Origin: Rhodoferax sp.
Lineage (GTDB): Bacteria > Pseudomonadota > Gammaproteobacteria > Burkholderiales > Burkholderiaceae_C
Direction: 5' to 3'
NCBI GenBank assembly: GCA_030645355.1
Contig: JAUSNJ010000013.1
Span: 1-42,336 of the forward strand
Length of the DNA stretch: 42,336 nucleotides
The notes under the pieces are model-generated. The model was not told where the DNA came from. It was given only the letters and a program-made list of their open reading frames with translations, and did not search any database. Shown piece by piece: positions 1-7,956 of this stretch. Every line of letters begins with the position of its first letter. The stretch's first letter is position 1. The position numbers and the translations under genes are program-made.

Positions 1-493
1 GGTCGTCGCTTTCAGCGTGGGTGAGGAAGAGCTGCGCGGCGTCGACACCAAGCCGCTGGTGGGGCATCTGGCGGCCTGGAACTACTTCCAGTCGATCAAG
101 AACCCGACCAACACCGAGTTCATCAAGAAGTGGTCGGCCTACGCCAAGGCCAAGAAGCTGCCCGGCGCCGACAAGCCTTTGACCAACGACCCCATGGAAG
201 CCACCTATATCGGCATCAACATGTGGAAGCAGGCGGTTGAGAAAGCCAAGTCCACCGATACCGACAAGGTCATCGCCGCCATGGCCGGCCAGACCTTCAA
301 GGCACCCAGCGGCATCGTGAGCAAGATGGATGAGAAGAACCACCACTTGCACAAATCGGTGTTCATTGGCGAAGTGAAAGCCGACGGCCAGTTCAATGTG
401 GTGTGGAAGACACCAGGCCCGGTGAAAGCCAAGCCATGGTCTCCGTTCATCGAAGGCAACGACAAGAAGCCTGACGAGCCGGTCACGAAGTAA
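1..493 (+). CDS. urtA: Urea ABC transporter substrate-binding protein, C-terminal part (5' end outside window)
   Basis: The reading frame is open from base 2 to a TAA at 491-493, giving about 163 C-terminal residues of a periplasmic type I binding protein of the amide/urea family. Segments such as YIGINMWKQAVEKA and the C-terminal WSPFIEGNDKKPDEP match what I know of UrtA. The protein captures urea in the periplasm and hands it to UrtBC. Identity is supported mainly by the four genes that follow, which have the complete urtBCDE order. The true start and signal peptide lie upstream of the window; the GTG at 17 is internal, not a start. A strong hairpin follows the stop codon. Confidence 0.9.
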   Translation, partial: VVAFSVGEEELRGVDTKPLVGHLAAWNYFQSIKNPTNTEFIKKWSAYAKAKKLPGADKPLTNDPMEATYIGINMWKQAVEKAKSTDTDKVIAAMAGQTFKAPSGIVSKMDEKNHHLHKSVFIGEVKADGQFNVVWKTPGPVKAKPWSPFIEGNDKKPDEPVTK

Positions 494-513
494 GGCAAAA
501 AGGCAGGGAGCGC

Positions 514-546
514 AGGCCGCCATTGCTTCATCAGCGATGGCGGCCT
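514..546 (+). terminator. Strong hairpin between urtA and urtB (attenuator or processing site)
   Basis: Arms at 514-526 and 534-546 pair over 13 bp with one G-T wobble around a 7-nt loop, TTCATCA, and are followed by TTTG. This is a GC-rich intrinsic-terminator-like stem in an 80-bp gap inside an otherwise tightly packed operon. Hairpins after the binding-protein gene of ABC importer operons often give partial termination or protect the 3' end of the highly expressed first cistron. That role is inferred here. The T-run is short, so termination would be incomplete. Confidence 0.6.
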
Positions 547-573
547 TTGACAAGACAACGGAGAAACTGGCGG

Positions 574-2154
574 ATGCCAAAAAGACTACACCAGTTGCTG
601 CTGGCGGCCCTGCTCTGCGCGGCGGCCCAGGCCCACGCACTCACGCCGAATCAGGCCAAGGCGATCGCCATCGGCGAAGGCGACGCACGCATCGCAGCAT
701 TGCGCGCCGCAGTGGCCGGCGCTGACGAAAGGACGGTCGAGTTCATCCAGGCCTTATCCGATGACACGGTCAAGGTGGTGGCCGGTGTGCCGGTGATTGT
801 GAAGAATGACAAGGCAGTGGATCCGGTCAGCGGCACCGAAACCGCACTGCCGGACACCGCCGAAGATGTGATGAACAACAACCGCATGCGCGGTGAGATC
901 GATATGGCGATGGCCTCGCTCAAGCTGCTGTCCGCCGACGCGGCTGTGCGCATGGATGCGGTCAAGACACTGCAGGGCGAAGTGGACGAGAGCAAGCTGC
1001 CGTTGATCGACAAGGCGTTTGCGCAGGAGTCGGTGCCCGGCATCAAGGACCGTCTGGGTTTGCTGCGGGCCGCCGCGCTGTTGACCAGCTCCGACAAAAC
1101 CAAACGCCTGGAGGCTGCGAAATTGCTGGCTGAGAGTTCGCAGGCCGCAACCAAGACGTTGCTGATCGAGCGCATTCCGCAGGAGACCGACGCGCAGGTC
1201 AAGGCGGCTTTGCAGTTCAGCCTGGCCCAGGTCGAATCGCGCCTGGCCTGGGGTGACCGGCTCGGTGCCGTCTTCAGCGGCATCAGCCTGGGCTCCATCC
1301 TGTTGCTGGTGGCGCTGGGCCTGGCCATTACCTACGGCCTGATGGGCGTCATCAACATGGCCCACGGCGAACTGATGATGATTGGCGCCTATGCCACCTA
1401 CGTGGTGCAAGGTGTATTCCAGAAATACTTTCCCGGTGCCTTTGACTGGTATTTGCTGGCATCGGTGCCGGTGGCCTTCCTGGCATCCGCCCTGGTGGGC
1501 GCCGCGCTGGAGCGCAGCGTGAGTCGATTCCTGTATGGCCGCCCGCAGGAGACGCTGCTGGCAACCTGGGGCATCAGCCTGATGCTGATGCAGGCGGTGC
1601 GCACCATTTTTGGGGCGCAGAACGTGGGCGTCGAAAACCCCAGCTGGATGAGTGGCGGTGTCCAGGTGCTGGGCAATTTGTCCTTGCCCTACAACCGGCT
1701 GGTCATCGTCGGCTTCGCGTTGGCGGTGCTGGGCGGAGTGGCCTTTCTGATTGGCAAGACGCGCCTGGGCCTGTTTGTGCGCGGTGTCACGCAGAACCGG
1801 CCGATTGCCAGTTGCATGGGCGTCAACACCGCCCGCATTGACACCTATGCGTTTGCGCTGGGCTCCGGCATTGCCGGTCTGGCGGGCTGTGCGCTGAGCC
1901 AGGTCGGCAATGTGGGCCCGGATCTGGGACAGGGCTATATCGTGGACTCGTTCATGGTGGTTGTTTTGGGTGGCGTGGGGCAGTTGGCCGGCACCGTTTA
2001 CGCCGCGCTGGGTCTTGGCGTGCTGAACAAATTTCTGGAAGGCTGGACCGGGGCCGTGCTGGCCAAGATTGCGGTGCTGGTCTTCATCATCATCTTCATC
2101 CAGAAAAGACCACAAGGTATTTTTGCGATGAAGGGCCGGAGTGCAGAAGCATGA
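574..2154 (+). CDS. urtB: Urea ABC transporter permease UrtB
   Basis: This 526-residue protein is one of the two inner-membrane subunits of the urea importer. The ATG at 574 was chosen because it gives a clean signal-like start (MPKRLHQLLLAALLCAAAQA) preceded by GGAG about 11 nt upstream; the frame is open back to 523 but that extension is not hydrophobic. Residues from about 25 to 230 form the extra periplasmic helical region typical of UrtB. The branched-chain-amino-acid-type permease domain then follows from about residue 240, with the family motif ITYGLMGVINMAHGE and about eight membrane segments. Its stop overlaps the urtC start as ATGA, indicating translational coupling. Confidence 0.95.
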   Translation: MPKRLHQLLLAALLCAAAQAHALTPNQAKAIAIGEGDARIAALRAAVAGADERTVEFIQALSDDTVKVVAGVPVIVKNDKAVDPVSGTETALPDTAEDVMNNNRMRGEIDMAMASLKLLSADAAVRMDAVKTLQGEVDESKLPLIDKAFAQESVPGIKDRLGLLRAAALLTSSDKTKRLEAAKLLAESSQAATKTLLIERIPQETDAQVKAALQFSLAQVESRLAWGDRLGAVFSGISLGSILLLVALGLAITYGLMGVINMAHGELMMIGAYATYVVQGVFQKYFPGAFDWYLLASVPVAFLASALVGAALERSVSRFLYGRPQETLLATWGISLMLMQAVRTIFGAQNVGVENPSWMSGGVQVLGNLSLPYNRLVIVGFALAVLGGVAFLIGKTRLGLFVRGVTQNRPIASCMGVNTARIDTYAFALGSGIAGLAGCALSQVGNVGPDLGQGYIVDSFMVVVLGGVGQLAGTVYAALGLGVLNKFLEGWTGAVLAKIAVLVFIIIFIQKRPQGIFAMKGRSAEA

Positions 2155-3257
2155 GCACAAGTTTGACTCTTCCCTCACCAGCGCCGCTGTTGACGCGCAC
2201 CGGTTGGGGCGCCTGGCTGGCGGCCCTGATCGTGCTGTGCGCGCTGGTGCCGGTGCTGAACCTGGTCGTTCCGGCTGGCAGCGTGTTCCACCTCAGCGAC
2301 TTCGCCGTGGCGCTGGTCGCCAAGATCATGTGCTACGCCATCTGCGCTCTGGCCATGGACCTGATCTGGGGTTACACCGGCATCCTGTCGCTCGGCCACG
2401 GTCTGTTCTTTGCGCTGGGCGGCTATGCAATGGGCATGTACCTGATGCGCCAGATCGGCACCGACGGCAACTACAAAAGCAACCTGCCGGACTTCATGGT
2501 GTTCCTGGACTGGAAGGAGTTGCCCTGGCACTGGACGTTCAGTGACAGCTTTGCCGCCACGCTGTTCCTGGTGGTGGCGGTGCCGGGGCTGGTGGCCTTT
2601 GTGTTCGGCTACTTTGCGTTCCGCTCGCGCATCAAGGGCGTGTACTTCTCCATCATCACGCAGGCCATGACTTTCGCCGCCATGCTGCTGTTCTTTCGCA
2701 ATGAAACCGGCTTTGGTGGCAATAACGGCTTCACCGACTTCAAGCGCATCCTGAGTATTCCGATTGCCACGCCCAGCATGCGCATGACGCTGTTTGTGAT
2801 GACCTCGGTCACCCTGCTGTTGTTCTTCCTGCTGGGGCGCTGGCTGGTGAACGCCAAGTTTGGCCGCGTGCTGCAGGCCGTGCGCGATGCCGAAACGCGG
2901 GTCATGTTTTCGGGCTACAACCCCATAGGCTACAAGCTCACCATCTGGACGATTTCGGCCATGATGTGCGGCGTGGCAGGCGCACTCTATGTGCCGCAGG
3001 TGGGCATCATCAACCCCAGCGAGATGAGCCCGGCCAACTCCATCGAGATCGCGATCTGGGCCGCAGTGGGTGGCCGCGCCACGCTGATCGGTCCGATTGT
3101 TGGCGCCTTCATCGTGAATGGTGCCAAGAGTTGGCTGACCGTGGCCTATCCCGAGTTCTGGTTGTACTTTCTGGGTGCGCTGTTCATTGGGGTCACGCTG
3201 TATTTGCCGGATGGCGTGGTGGGCCTGGTCAAGAAGTTGAAGGGGGGCAAGAAATGA
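2151..3257 (+). CDS. urtC: Urea ABC transporter permease UrtC
   Basis: The 368-residue second membrane subunit of the urea importer is LivM-like. Membrane segments start near residue 22, and the conserved stretch MDLIWGYTGILSLGHG lies at about 67-82, with SRIKGVYFSIITQA further on. It begins with the ATG inside the ATGA overlap with urtB and ends in the same kind of overlap with urtD, so urtBCD are translationally coupled. It should pair with UrtB to form the channel energised by UrtD and UrtE. Length and gene order are typical and nothing unusual was seen. Confidence 0.95.
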   Translation: MSTSLTLPSPAPLLTRTGWGAWLAALIVLCALVPVLNLVVPAGSVFHLSDFAVALVAKIMCYAICALAMDLIWGYTGILSLGHGLFFALGGYAMGMYLMRQIGTDGNYKSNLPDFMVFLDWKELPWHWTFSDSFAATLFLVVAVPGLVAFVFGYFAFRSRIKGVYFSIITQAMTFAAMLLFFRNETGFGGNNGFTDFKRILSIPIATPSMRMTLFVMTSVTLLLFFLLGRWLVNAKFGRVLQAVRDAETRVMFSGYNPIGYKLTIWTISAMMCGVAGALYVPQVGIINPSEMSPANSIEIAIWAAVGGRATLIGPIVGAFIVNGAKSWLTVAYPEFWLYFLGALFIGVTLYLPDGVVGLVKKLKGGKK

Positions 3258-4135
3258 CGCCGGACCTGTTGGAACAGGGCGCCAAGCGCGTCGAGGCCCA
3301 TGCAGCCGCAATGGCTGCGCGCACTGGGCAGACCGAGTCGGGTGGACGCAACGCAGGCATCGGGCGCGTGGTGAAGGACCGCGAGGTCGACATCACCCAC
3401 GGCCGCATCCTGTACCTGGAAGACGTGAACGTCAGCTTCGATGGCTTCAAGGCCATCAACAACCTGTCGCTGGACATTGCGCCCGGCGAGCTGCGCTGCA
3501 TCATTGGCCCCAATGGCGCCGGCAAGACCACGATGATGGACATCATCACCGGCAAGACGCGACCTGACTCTGGCACGGTGTTCTTCGGCAGCACCATCGA
3601 TCTGCTGCGCTACACCGAACCCGAGATTGCGCAACTGGGCATTGGCCGTAAGTTCCAGAAGCCCACGGTGTTTGAGCAGCTCACGGTGTTCGAGAACCTG
3701 GAGCTGGCGCTGCACACCAACAAGGGCGTCAAGTCGTCGATGTTCTTCCGCCTGGACTCGGCGCAGGGCGACCGGCTGGCCGAGGTCTTGCACACCATCC
3801 ATTTGGCCGGGAGCGTGGGCCGCCTGGCCGGCAATCTGAGCCATGGCCAGAAGCAGTGGCTGGAGATCGGCATGCTGCTGATGCAGGAGCCCAAACTGTT
3901 GCTGCTGGATGAACCGGTGGCCGGCATGACCGATGAAGAGACCGAACGCACAGCCGAGCTATTCCTGTCCCTCAAGGGCAAGCATTCGCTGATGGTGGTG
4001 GAGCACGACATGAGCTTCATCCGCACCATCAGCGAGATCGTCACTGTGCTGTGCGATGGCTCGGTGCTGGCGCAGGGCACGTTGGATCAGGTGCAGACCG
4101 ACGAGCGCGTGATTGAAGTCTATTTGGGCCGCTGA
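3254..4135 (+). CDS. urtD: Urea ABC transporter ATP-binding protein UrtD
   Basis: The 293-residue LivG-type ATPase carries Walker A GPNGAGKTT, a signature LSHGQKQWLEIG (the H-for-G form usual in UrtD) and Walker B LLLLDEPVAGM followed by the switch histidine VVEHDM. The first 50 or so residues before LYLEDVNVSF are a poorly conserved extension. The ATG at 3254 was chosen because it lies in an ATGA overlap with the urtC stop. The frame runs back into urtC to 2966, but that stretch is an overlapping shadow. It hydrolyses ATP for urea import together with UrtE, which begins 2 nt downstream. Confidence 0.95.
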   Translation: MTPDLLEQGAKRVEAHAAAMAARTGQTESGGRNAGIGRVVKDREVDITHGRILYLEDVNVSFDGFKAINNLSLDIAPGELRCIIGPNGAGKTTMMDIITGKTRPDSGTVFFGSTIDLLRYTEPEIAQLGIGRKFQKPTVFEQLTVFENLELALHTNKGVKSSMFFRLDSAQGDRLAEVLHTIHLAGSVGRLAGNLSHGQKQWLEIGMLLMQEPKLLLLDEPVAGMTDEETERTAELFLSLKGKHSLMVVEHDMSFIRTISEIVTVLCDGSVLAQGTLDQVQTDERVIEVYLGR

Positions 4136-4137
4136 CT

Positions 4138-4830
4138 ATGCTGAGTGTCAAAAACATCAACCAGTACTACGGTGGCTCGCACATCCTGCGGGACGTCAGC
4201 ATCGAAGCGCAGCTTGGCAAGGTCACGGTGATCCTGGGCCGCAACGGTGTGGGCAAGACCACGCTGCTGAAATCCCTGATGGGCCTGGTGCCGATCAAGA
4301 CCGGCTCTATCGAACTCGACGGCAAAGCCATCCACAAGGCGACGCCGTACGAGCGCGCCCGTGCCGGCATGGGCTTTGTGCCCCAGGGTCGCGAGATCTT
4401 CGGCCGCCTGACGGTCGAGGAGAACCTGCTGATGGGCTTGGCCTACAAGAGTGCCAGCACGCCCATCCCGCCGGAGTTGTTTGAACTGTTTCCCGTGCTC
4501 CAGCAGATGCTGGGGCGCCGGGGGGGCGACCTGTCGGGCGGGCAGCAGCAGCAGCTGGCCATTGCACGGGCCTTGGCCGCAAAACCTCGGGTGCTGATTC
4601 TGGATGAACCCACCGAGGGTATTCAGCCCAGCATCATCAAGGATATCGGGCGCGTGATCCGCATGCTGGCCGACCGCGGCGACATGGCCATTCTGCTGGT
4701 GGAGCAGTACTACGACTTTGCCCAGGAACTGGCGGACCAGTATGTGGTGATGGAGCGCGGCGCCGTGGTGGCCCAGGGTTTGGGCAAGGACATGGAAGCC
4801 AACGGCGTGCGCAGGTTGGTGGCGATCTGA
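4138..4830 (+). CDS. urtE: Urea ABC transporter ATP-binding protein UrtE
   Basis: The 230-residue LivF-type ATPase is the last gene of the urea importer operon. It shows Walker A GRNGVGKTT, Q-loop FVPQGREIF, the glutamine-rich signature LSGGQQQQLAIARAL and Walker B VLILDEPTEGIQPS, with switch H-region AILLVEQYYDFA (Q in place of the usual His, as in LivF proteins). The ATG lies 2 nt after the urtD stop. A long imperfect hairpin follows the stop. In many relatives urtE is followed by ureDABC; here the next gene is a hemerythrin-GGDEF protein and ureD lies 3 kb away on the other strand. Confidence 0.95.
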   Translation: MLSVKNINQYYGGSHILRDVSIEAQLGKVTVILGRNGVGKTTLLKSLMGLVPIKTGSIELDGKAIHKATPYERARAGMGFVPQGREIFGRLTVEENLLMGLAYKSASTPIPPELFELFPVLQQMLGRRGGDLSGGQQQQLAIARALAAKPRVLILDEPTEGIQPSIIKDIGRVIRMLADRGDMAILLVEQYYDFAQELADQYVVMERGAVVAQGLGKDMEANGVRRLVAI

Positions 4831-4833
4831 CTT

Positions 4834-4888
4834 CTGTCAGGCGTTCAGCGTGTTGCTGCACTGCAACATGCTGAATGCTGGCTGACAG
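4834..4888 (+). terminator. Long interrupted hairpin after urtE
   Basis: Three consecutive pairing blocks line up in order: CTGTCAG (4834-4840) with CTGACAG (4882-4888), TTCAGC (4844-4849) with GCTGAA (4870-4875), and TGTTGC (4851-4856) with GCAACA (4863-4868), closing on a 6-nt loop. It starts 4 nt after the urtE stop and is followed by TTTGG rather than a full T-run. It most likely ends or stabilises the urt transcript; a Rho-assisted end is equally possible. Confidence 0.55.
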
Positions 4889-5003
4889 TTTGGTTCAGAA
4901 ACGGGGGGTCTGCGCAGCGCGAATGGCTGGACCTTGATGCAGGTCAGTTGCATCCCGGAAGGTGGCCCCAGAATGCGGCCTTTCCTTCAAAGCAGGGTGC
5001 GCA

Positions 5004-6155
5004 ATGGATGCGTTTGTCTTGGATCACAACTTCGTGACCGGTTTGGCCGATGTCGACCAGCAGCACCAGTCACTGGTGAGTCTGTTCAACGAGCTTTCGG
5101 ATTCCTTTCTCCAGAAATCGGGTGCCAGTGACGTGGTGGTTGAAGATATCTTCACGCGGCTGGTGGCCTATGCGCGCTACCACTTTTCGGACGAGGAAGC
5201 GTTGATGCAACAGGTGGGTGTGGACCCGCGCCACCAGGGCATGCACCACCAGTTGCACGAGCAGTTTTCGCTGCAGGTCGCCAGCTTGTGGAGCGCGCGC
5301 GGCAGCATGAGCCACCCGTCGGAACTCTTCATTGGATTTCTGACATCCTGGCTGGGCCTGCATATTCTGGGGATAGACCAGGACATGTCGCGCCAGATCC
5401 AGCACATACGCCAGGGCCAGACGGCACTACAGGCCTACGAGAACGAAGCGGCGGTGCCCCACGACAGCAGTGCGCAGGCTCTGCTGCGGATGGTGGCCAA
5501 GTTGTACCGCATGCTGTCGGAACAAAACGCTGAATTGGCGCGGATCAATTCCCACCTCGAGGATCGGGTGTTGCAGCGCACGCTGGAGCTGGAGCGGGCC
5601 AACACCGCGCTGAAACGTGCAAACCAGCAACTGGAAGTCTTCTCCCGCACCGACGGCTTGCTGAAGATCGCCAATCGCCAGTATTTCGACGAACGGCTGA
5701 GCGAGGAATGCGGGCGGGCCCATCGCAGTGGGAGTCCGTTAGGGTTGCTGATGATCGATGTGGACTTCTTCAAGCCCTACAACGACAGGTATGGACACCA
5801 GGAAGGGGACCATTGCTTGCAGGCGGTTGCGCAAGCCGTTGCATCGGTGTTGCTGCGTTCCAGTGACCTGGTCGCCCGCTATGGGGGTGAAGAACTGGGC
5901 GTCATTCTTCCCGACACCGATGCCGCCGGAACGCTGGCGACGGCGCAACGGGTATGCGATGCCGTCTACGCTTTGGGACTACCCCACGCGGATTCCCGCG
6001 CAGCGCCGGTTGTCACGGTGAGCGTGGGAGCGTGTACGGTGTTGCCCCGTAGCCGGGACGCGGACGCCGACCTGCTGGCCTGTGCGGACCGTGCGCTCTA
6101 CCTGGCCAAGGATGCCGGGCGCAATCGCGTGGTGGTGATGCAAACGCCCCACTGA
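5004..6155 (+). CDS. Hemerythrin-coiled-coil-GGDEF protein (probable O2/redox-sensing diguanylate cyclase)
   Basis: The 383-residue protein joins a bacteriohemerythrin domain (about 5-140) to a coiled-coil stretch (about 160-215) and a GGDEF domain (about 215-380). The hemerythrin domain has the full di-iron ligand pattern: H in DQQHQSL, HFSDE (HxxxE), HQGMH (HxxxH) and HILGID (HxxxxD). The cyclase domain has MIDVDFFKPYND, the active-site variant GGEEL and an intact inhibitory RxxD (RSSD) five residues before it. It would make c-di-GMP under control of O2 or redox state at the iron centre. The ATG at 5004 is preferred over GTG 4962 because the domain begins immediately after it. No membrane segment is seen, so it should be cytoplasmic. 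Its 3' end converges on the TPR protein gene. Confidence 0.88.
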   Translation: MDAFVLDHNFVTGLADVDQQHQSLVSLFNELSDSFLQKSGASDVVVEDIFTRLVAYARYHFSDEEALMQQVGVDPRHQGMHHQLHEQFSLQVASLWSARGSMSHPSELFIGFLTSWLGLHILGIDQDMSRQIQHIRQGQTALQAYENEAAVPHDSSAQALLRMVAKLYRMLSEQNAELARINSHLEDRVLQRTLELERANTALKRANQQLEVFSRTDGLLKIANRQYFDERLSEECGRAHRSGSPLGLLMIDVDFFKPYNDRYGHQEGDHCLQAVAQAVASVLLRSSDLVARYGGEELGVILPDTDAAGTLATAQRVCDAVYALGLPHADSRAAPVVTVSVGACTVLPRSRDADADLLACADRALYLAKDAGRNRVVVMQTPH

Positions 6156-6167
6156 CGGTACTGCGAT

Positions 6168-7841
6168 TCAGCTGGGTGGTGCCGTTGGCGTCGCCGCCGG
6201 GTCCGCCGGCCGGGTACCGGTCCTGAGCACCAACCCCCCGGCCTGGCGCTTCTGCTCCCCGAGCGAGGCCTTGACATGGTGCAGACCGAATTGGGCCCGC
6301 AGCTCTTGCAGGTTGGCTGACAACTCTGCGGCGTTGGTGATCTTGCTGGCGTGCTTGAGCAGCACCTGGTGGGCGTTGTCGATCAGCCGCGCGTTCAGGG
6401 TCTCCTTGCCGTGCAGGATCAGGTTCTTGACGGCGGCGGTGGGGTTGCCCGACATGCTCAGCGACATGGCCGTCTCCGCCATCTCCAGGACCTGGGTCTG
6501 GCAGGCCCGCATGCGCTCCGCAAACGGGGGGTGGGCCACTGCACACGCCGCCAGCAGTTCGGTTTGCGAGCGGTTGCTGCAAAAGCGCAGGCCAATGGTG
6601 TTGACCATGGTATCCACCTCATCGAGCTGGATGGCCTTGGTCGCCAGCTGGGCGATCAGTGCCAGCACGTTGCTGGCGGACTCGAAGTCAAACTCGCTGT
6701 TGCTGATGGTCTTGGCCAGGCCGCGCACGGCCTCGACCGACTGCGCAAACTGGTGTTGCTGGATCAGGTTCAACGCGATGACGATGTCCGCCAGGCGCCG
6801 CATCCGGGCGTTGTCCGGGTTCCTGTCCAGCAGGCGGTTGAAGTCGTCGTGGCAGCGCTGCAGACCCTTGCGGTCGCCGCTCTCCAGCCGGGTAAAGGCC
6901 AGCAACACCAGGCTTTGGCAGTCGAACATTTTGGACTCCAGCCCCATGCGTGCGGTCTTGTCCAGCAGCTTCTCGGCCTCTGCATGGTCACCGGCGTAGT
7001 AGGTCATCATCGCCAGGTTCTGCAGGCGACTGATGGACGCGGGCGTCAGCGTGGAGGCCATCTTGTAGGTCTCCAGCGCCTTGTCGAACTTGCCCAGCTC
7101 AAACTGGGCGCGGCCCATGACGTCATAGGCATCGCCGTAGTTGGGGTCGGCACTGATCAGGTTCTCCAGCGTGCTGGTGGCTTGGGTGATCTGCCCGGCG
7201 TCGAGCTGTGCGCGAGCAACCCCCAGCTTGGCCCACGGCAGGGTCTTGGCCGCCACCACCGAGCGGTAGAGCTTTTGCGCATCACCCGGACGGCCGACGC
7301 GCAGCAGCAGCTCGGCGCCCACCCGTGCGGCATACAGCCAGAACTTCCCCTTGGTCTCGAAGCGTTCCATGCAAAGCTTGGCCGCACCCTCAAAGTCTTC
7401 CTTTTCAATCGCCGTGAAGATGCCCTGTAGCGACACCTTGCGGATGCGGGCCTGGCGCAACCGCTCCCCCAGATGGGCGGCCTTGTGGGGCTTGAGCAAA
7501 TAGCCGTCCAGCGCAGACTCCGCAGCCTCCGCCACCTTGGCGTAGGTGGCCTCGCCGGTGATCATGATGAAGATCGTGGAGAACGGCAGCAACTGGTTGC
7601 GCCGCAGGTCGTCGAGCAGGTCCTGGCCGGAACTGGACTCGTTGGCGAAATGCAACTCGCACAGCACAAAATCAAAACCCCGGTACTCCAGCTGGCGCCG
7701 TGCATCGGCTGCGCGGGCCGCCTGAACGACCGTGCCCACGCCGAAGTCCCGCAGCTGTGAAACCAGGATGGAGCGGGACGTCGGATTGCCGTCCACCACC
7801 AGGGCGGAGCAGGCTGAGAAGTCATCTTCCAACGTGGCCAT
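6168..7841 (-). CDS. TPR protein with an N-terminal atypical receiver domain
   Basis: The 557-residue cytoplasmic protein has a CheY-like domain at about 1-125 and then a long helical region with tetratricopeptide-type repeats (about 145-330 clearest, e.g. AKLGVARAQLDAG, AYDVMGRAQFELGKFDKALETY). In the receiver the acidic pocket reads VVDGN, the residue at the phospho-acceptor position is Glu (FVLCELHF) and the conserved Lys is present (LLKPH). It may therefore behave as a constitutively 'on' or phosphorylation-independent receiver. No DNA-binding or catalytic output domain is visible, so its output is probably protein interaction through the repeats. The function is not known to me. Confidence 0.8.
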   Translation of the reverse strand: MATLEDDFSACSALVVDGNPTSRSILVSQLRDFGVGTVVQAARAADARRQLEYRGFDFVLCELHFANESSSGQDLLDDLRRNQLLPFSTIFIMITGEATYAKVAEAAESALDGYLLKPHKAAHLGERLRQARIRKVSLQGIFTAIEKEDFEGAAKLCMERFETKGKFWLYAARVGAELLLRVGRPGDAQKLYRSVVAAKTLPWAKLGVARAQLDAGQITQATSTLENLISADPNYGDAYDVMGRAQFELGKFDKALETYKMASTLTPASISRLQNLAMMTYYAGDHAEAEKLLDKTARMGLESKMFDCQSLVLLAFTRLESGDRKGLQRCHDDFNRLLDRNPDNARMRRLADIVIALNLIQQHQFAQSVEAVRGLAKTISNSEFDFESASNVLALIAQLATKAIQLDEVDTMVNTIGLRFCSNRSQTELLAACAVAHPPFAERMRACQTQVLEMAETAMSLSMSGNPTAAVKNLILHGKETLNARLIDNAHQVLLKHASKITNAAELSANLQELRAQFGLHHVKASLGEQKRQAGGLVLRTGTRPADPAATPTAPPS

Positions 7842-7908
7842 CAGATGGGTACCGTGTGCTCCAAATTCTTGTTCTGTTCACGCGGGCCGCGCCACCGGCG
7901 TGAAGTTG

Positions 7909-7956
7909 TTATCAAAATGATAGCACTACATGGACCAGATACGAGGGCTGGAGGGC
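7909..7956 (+). repeat. Dispersed ~48-bp repeat, copy A (overlaps 3' end of ureD)
   Basis: The core TTATCAAAATGATAGC is followed by 16 variable bases and then ACGAGGGCTGGAGGGC. The same geometry recurs at 12531-12579, 22814-22860, 28200-28249 and 41870-41918. Here it lies antisense to ureD, whose last ten or so codons and TAG stop are provided by the repeat. Confidence 0.75.

Noticed and set aside
754..2178. Long open frame on the minus strand opposite urtB
   Set aside because: It is antisense to a clear urtB, rich in His, Gln and Arg as expected for a GC-rich shadow frame, and matches no family.
4934..5131. Small open frame starting upstream of the hemerythrin-GGDEF gene
   Set aside because: It runs out of frame into the larger gene, has no family match and no good ribosome-binding site.
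6351..7430. Plus-strand open frame opposite the TPR protein
   Set aside because: Low-complexity Gly/His/Gln-rich shadow frame; the minus strand encodes recognisable receiver and TPR motifs.
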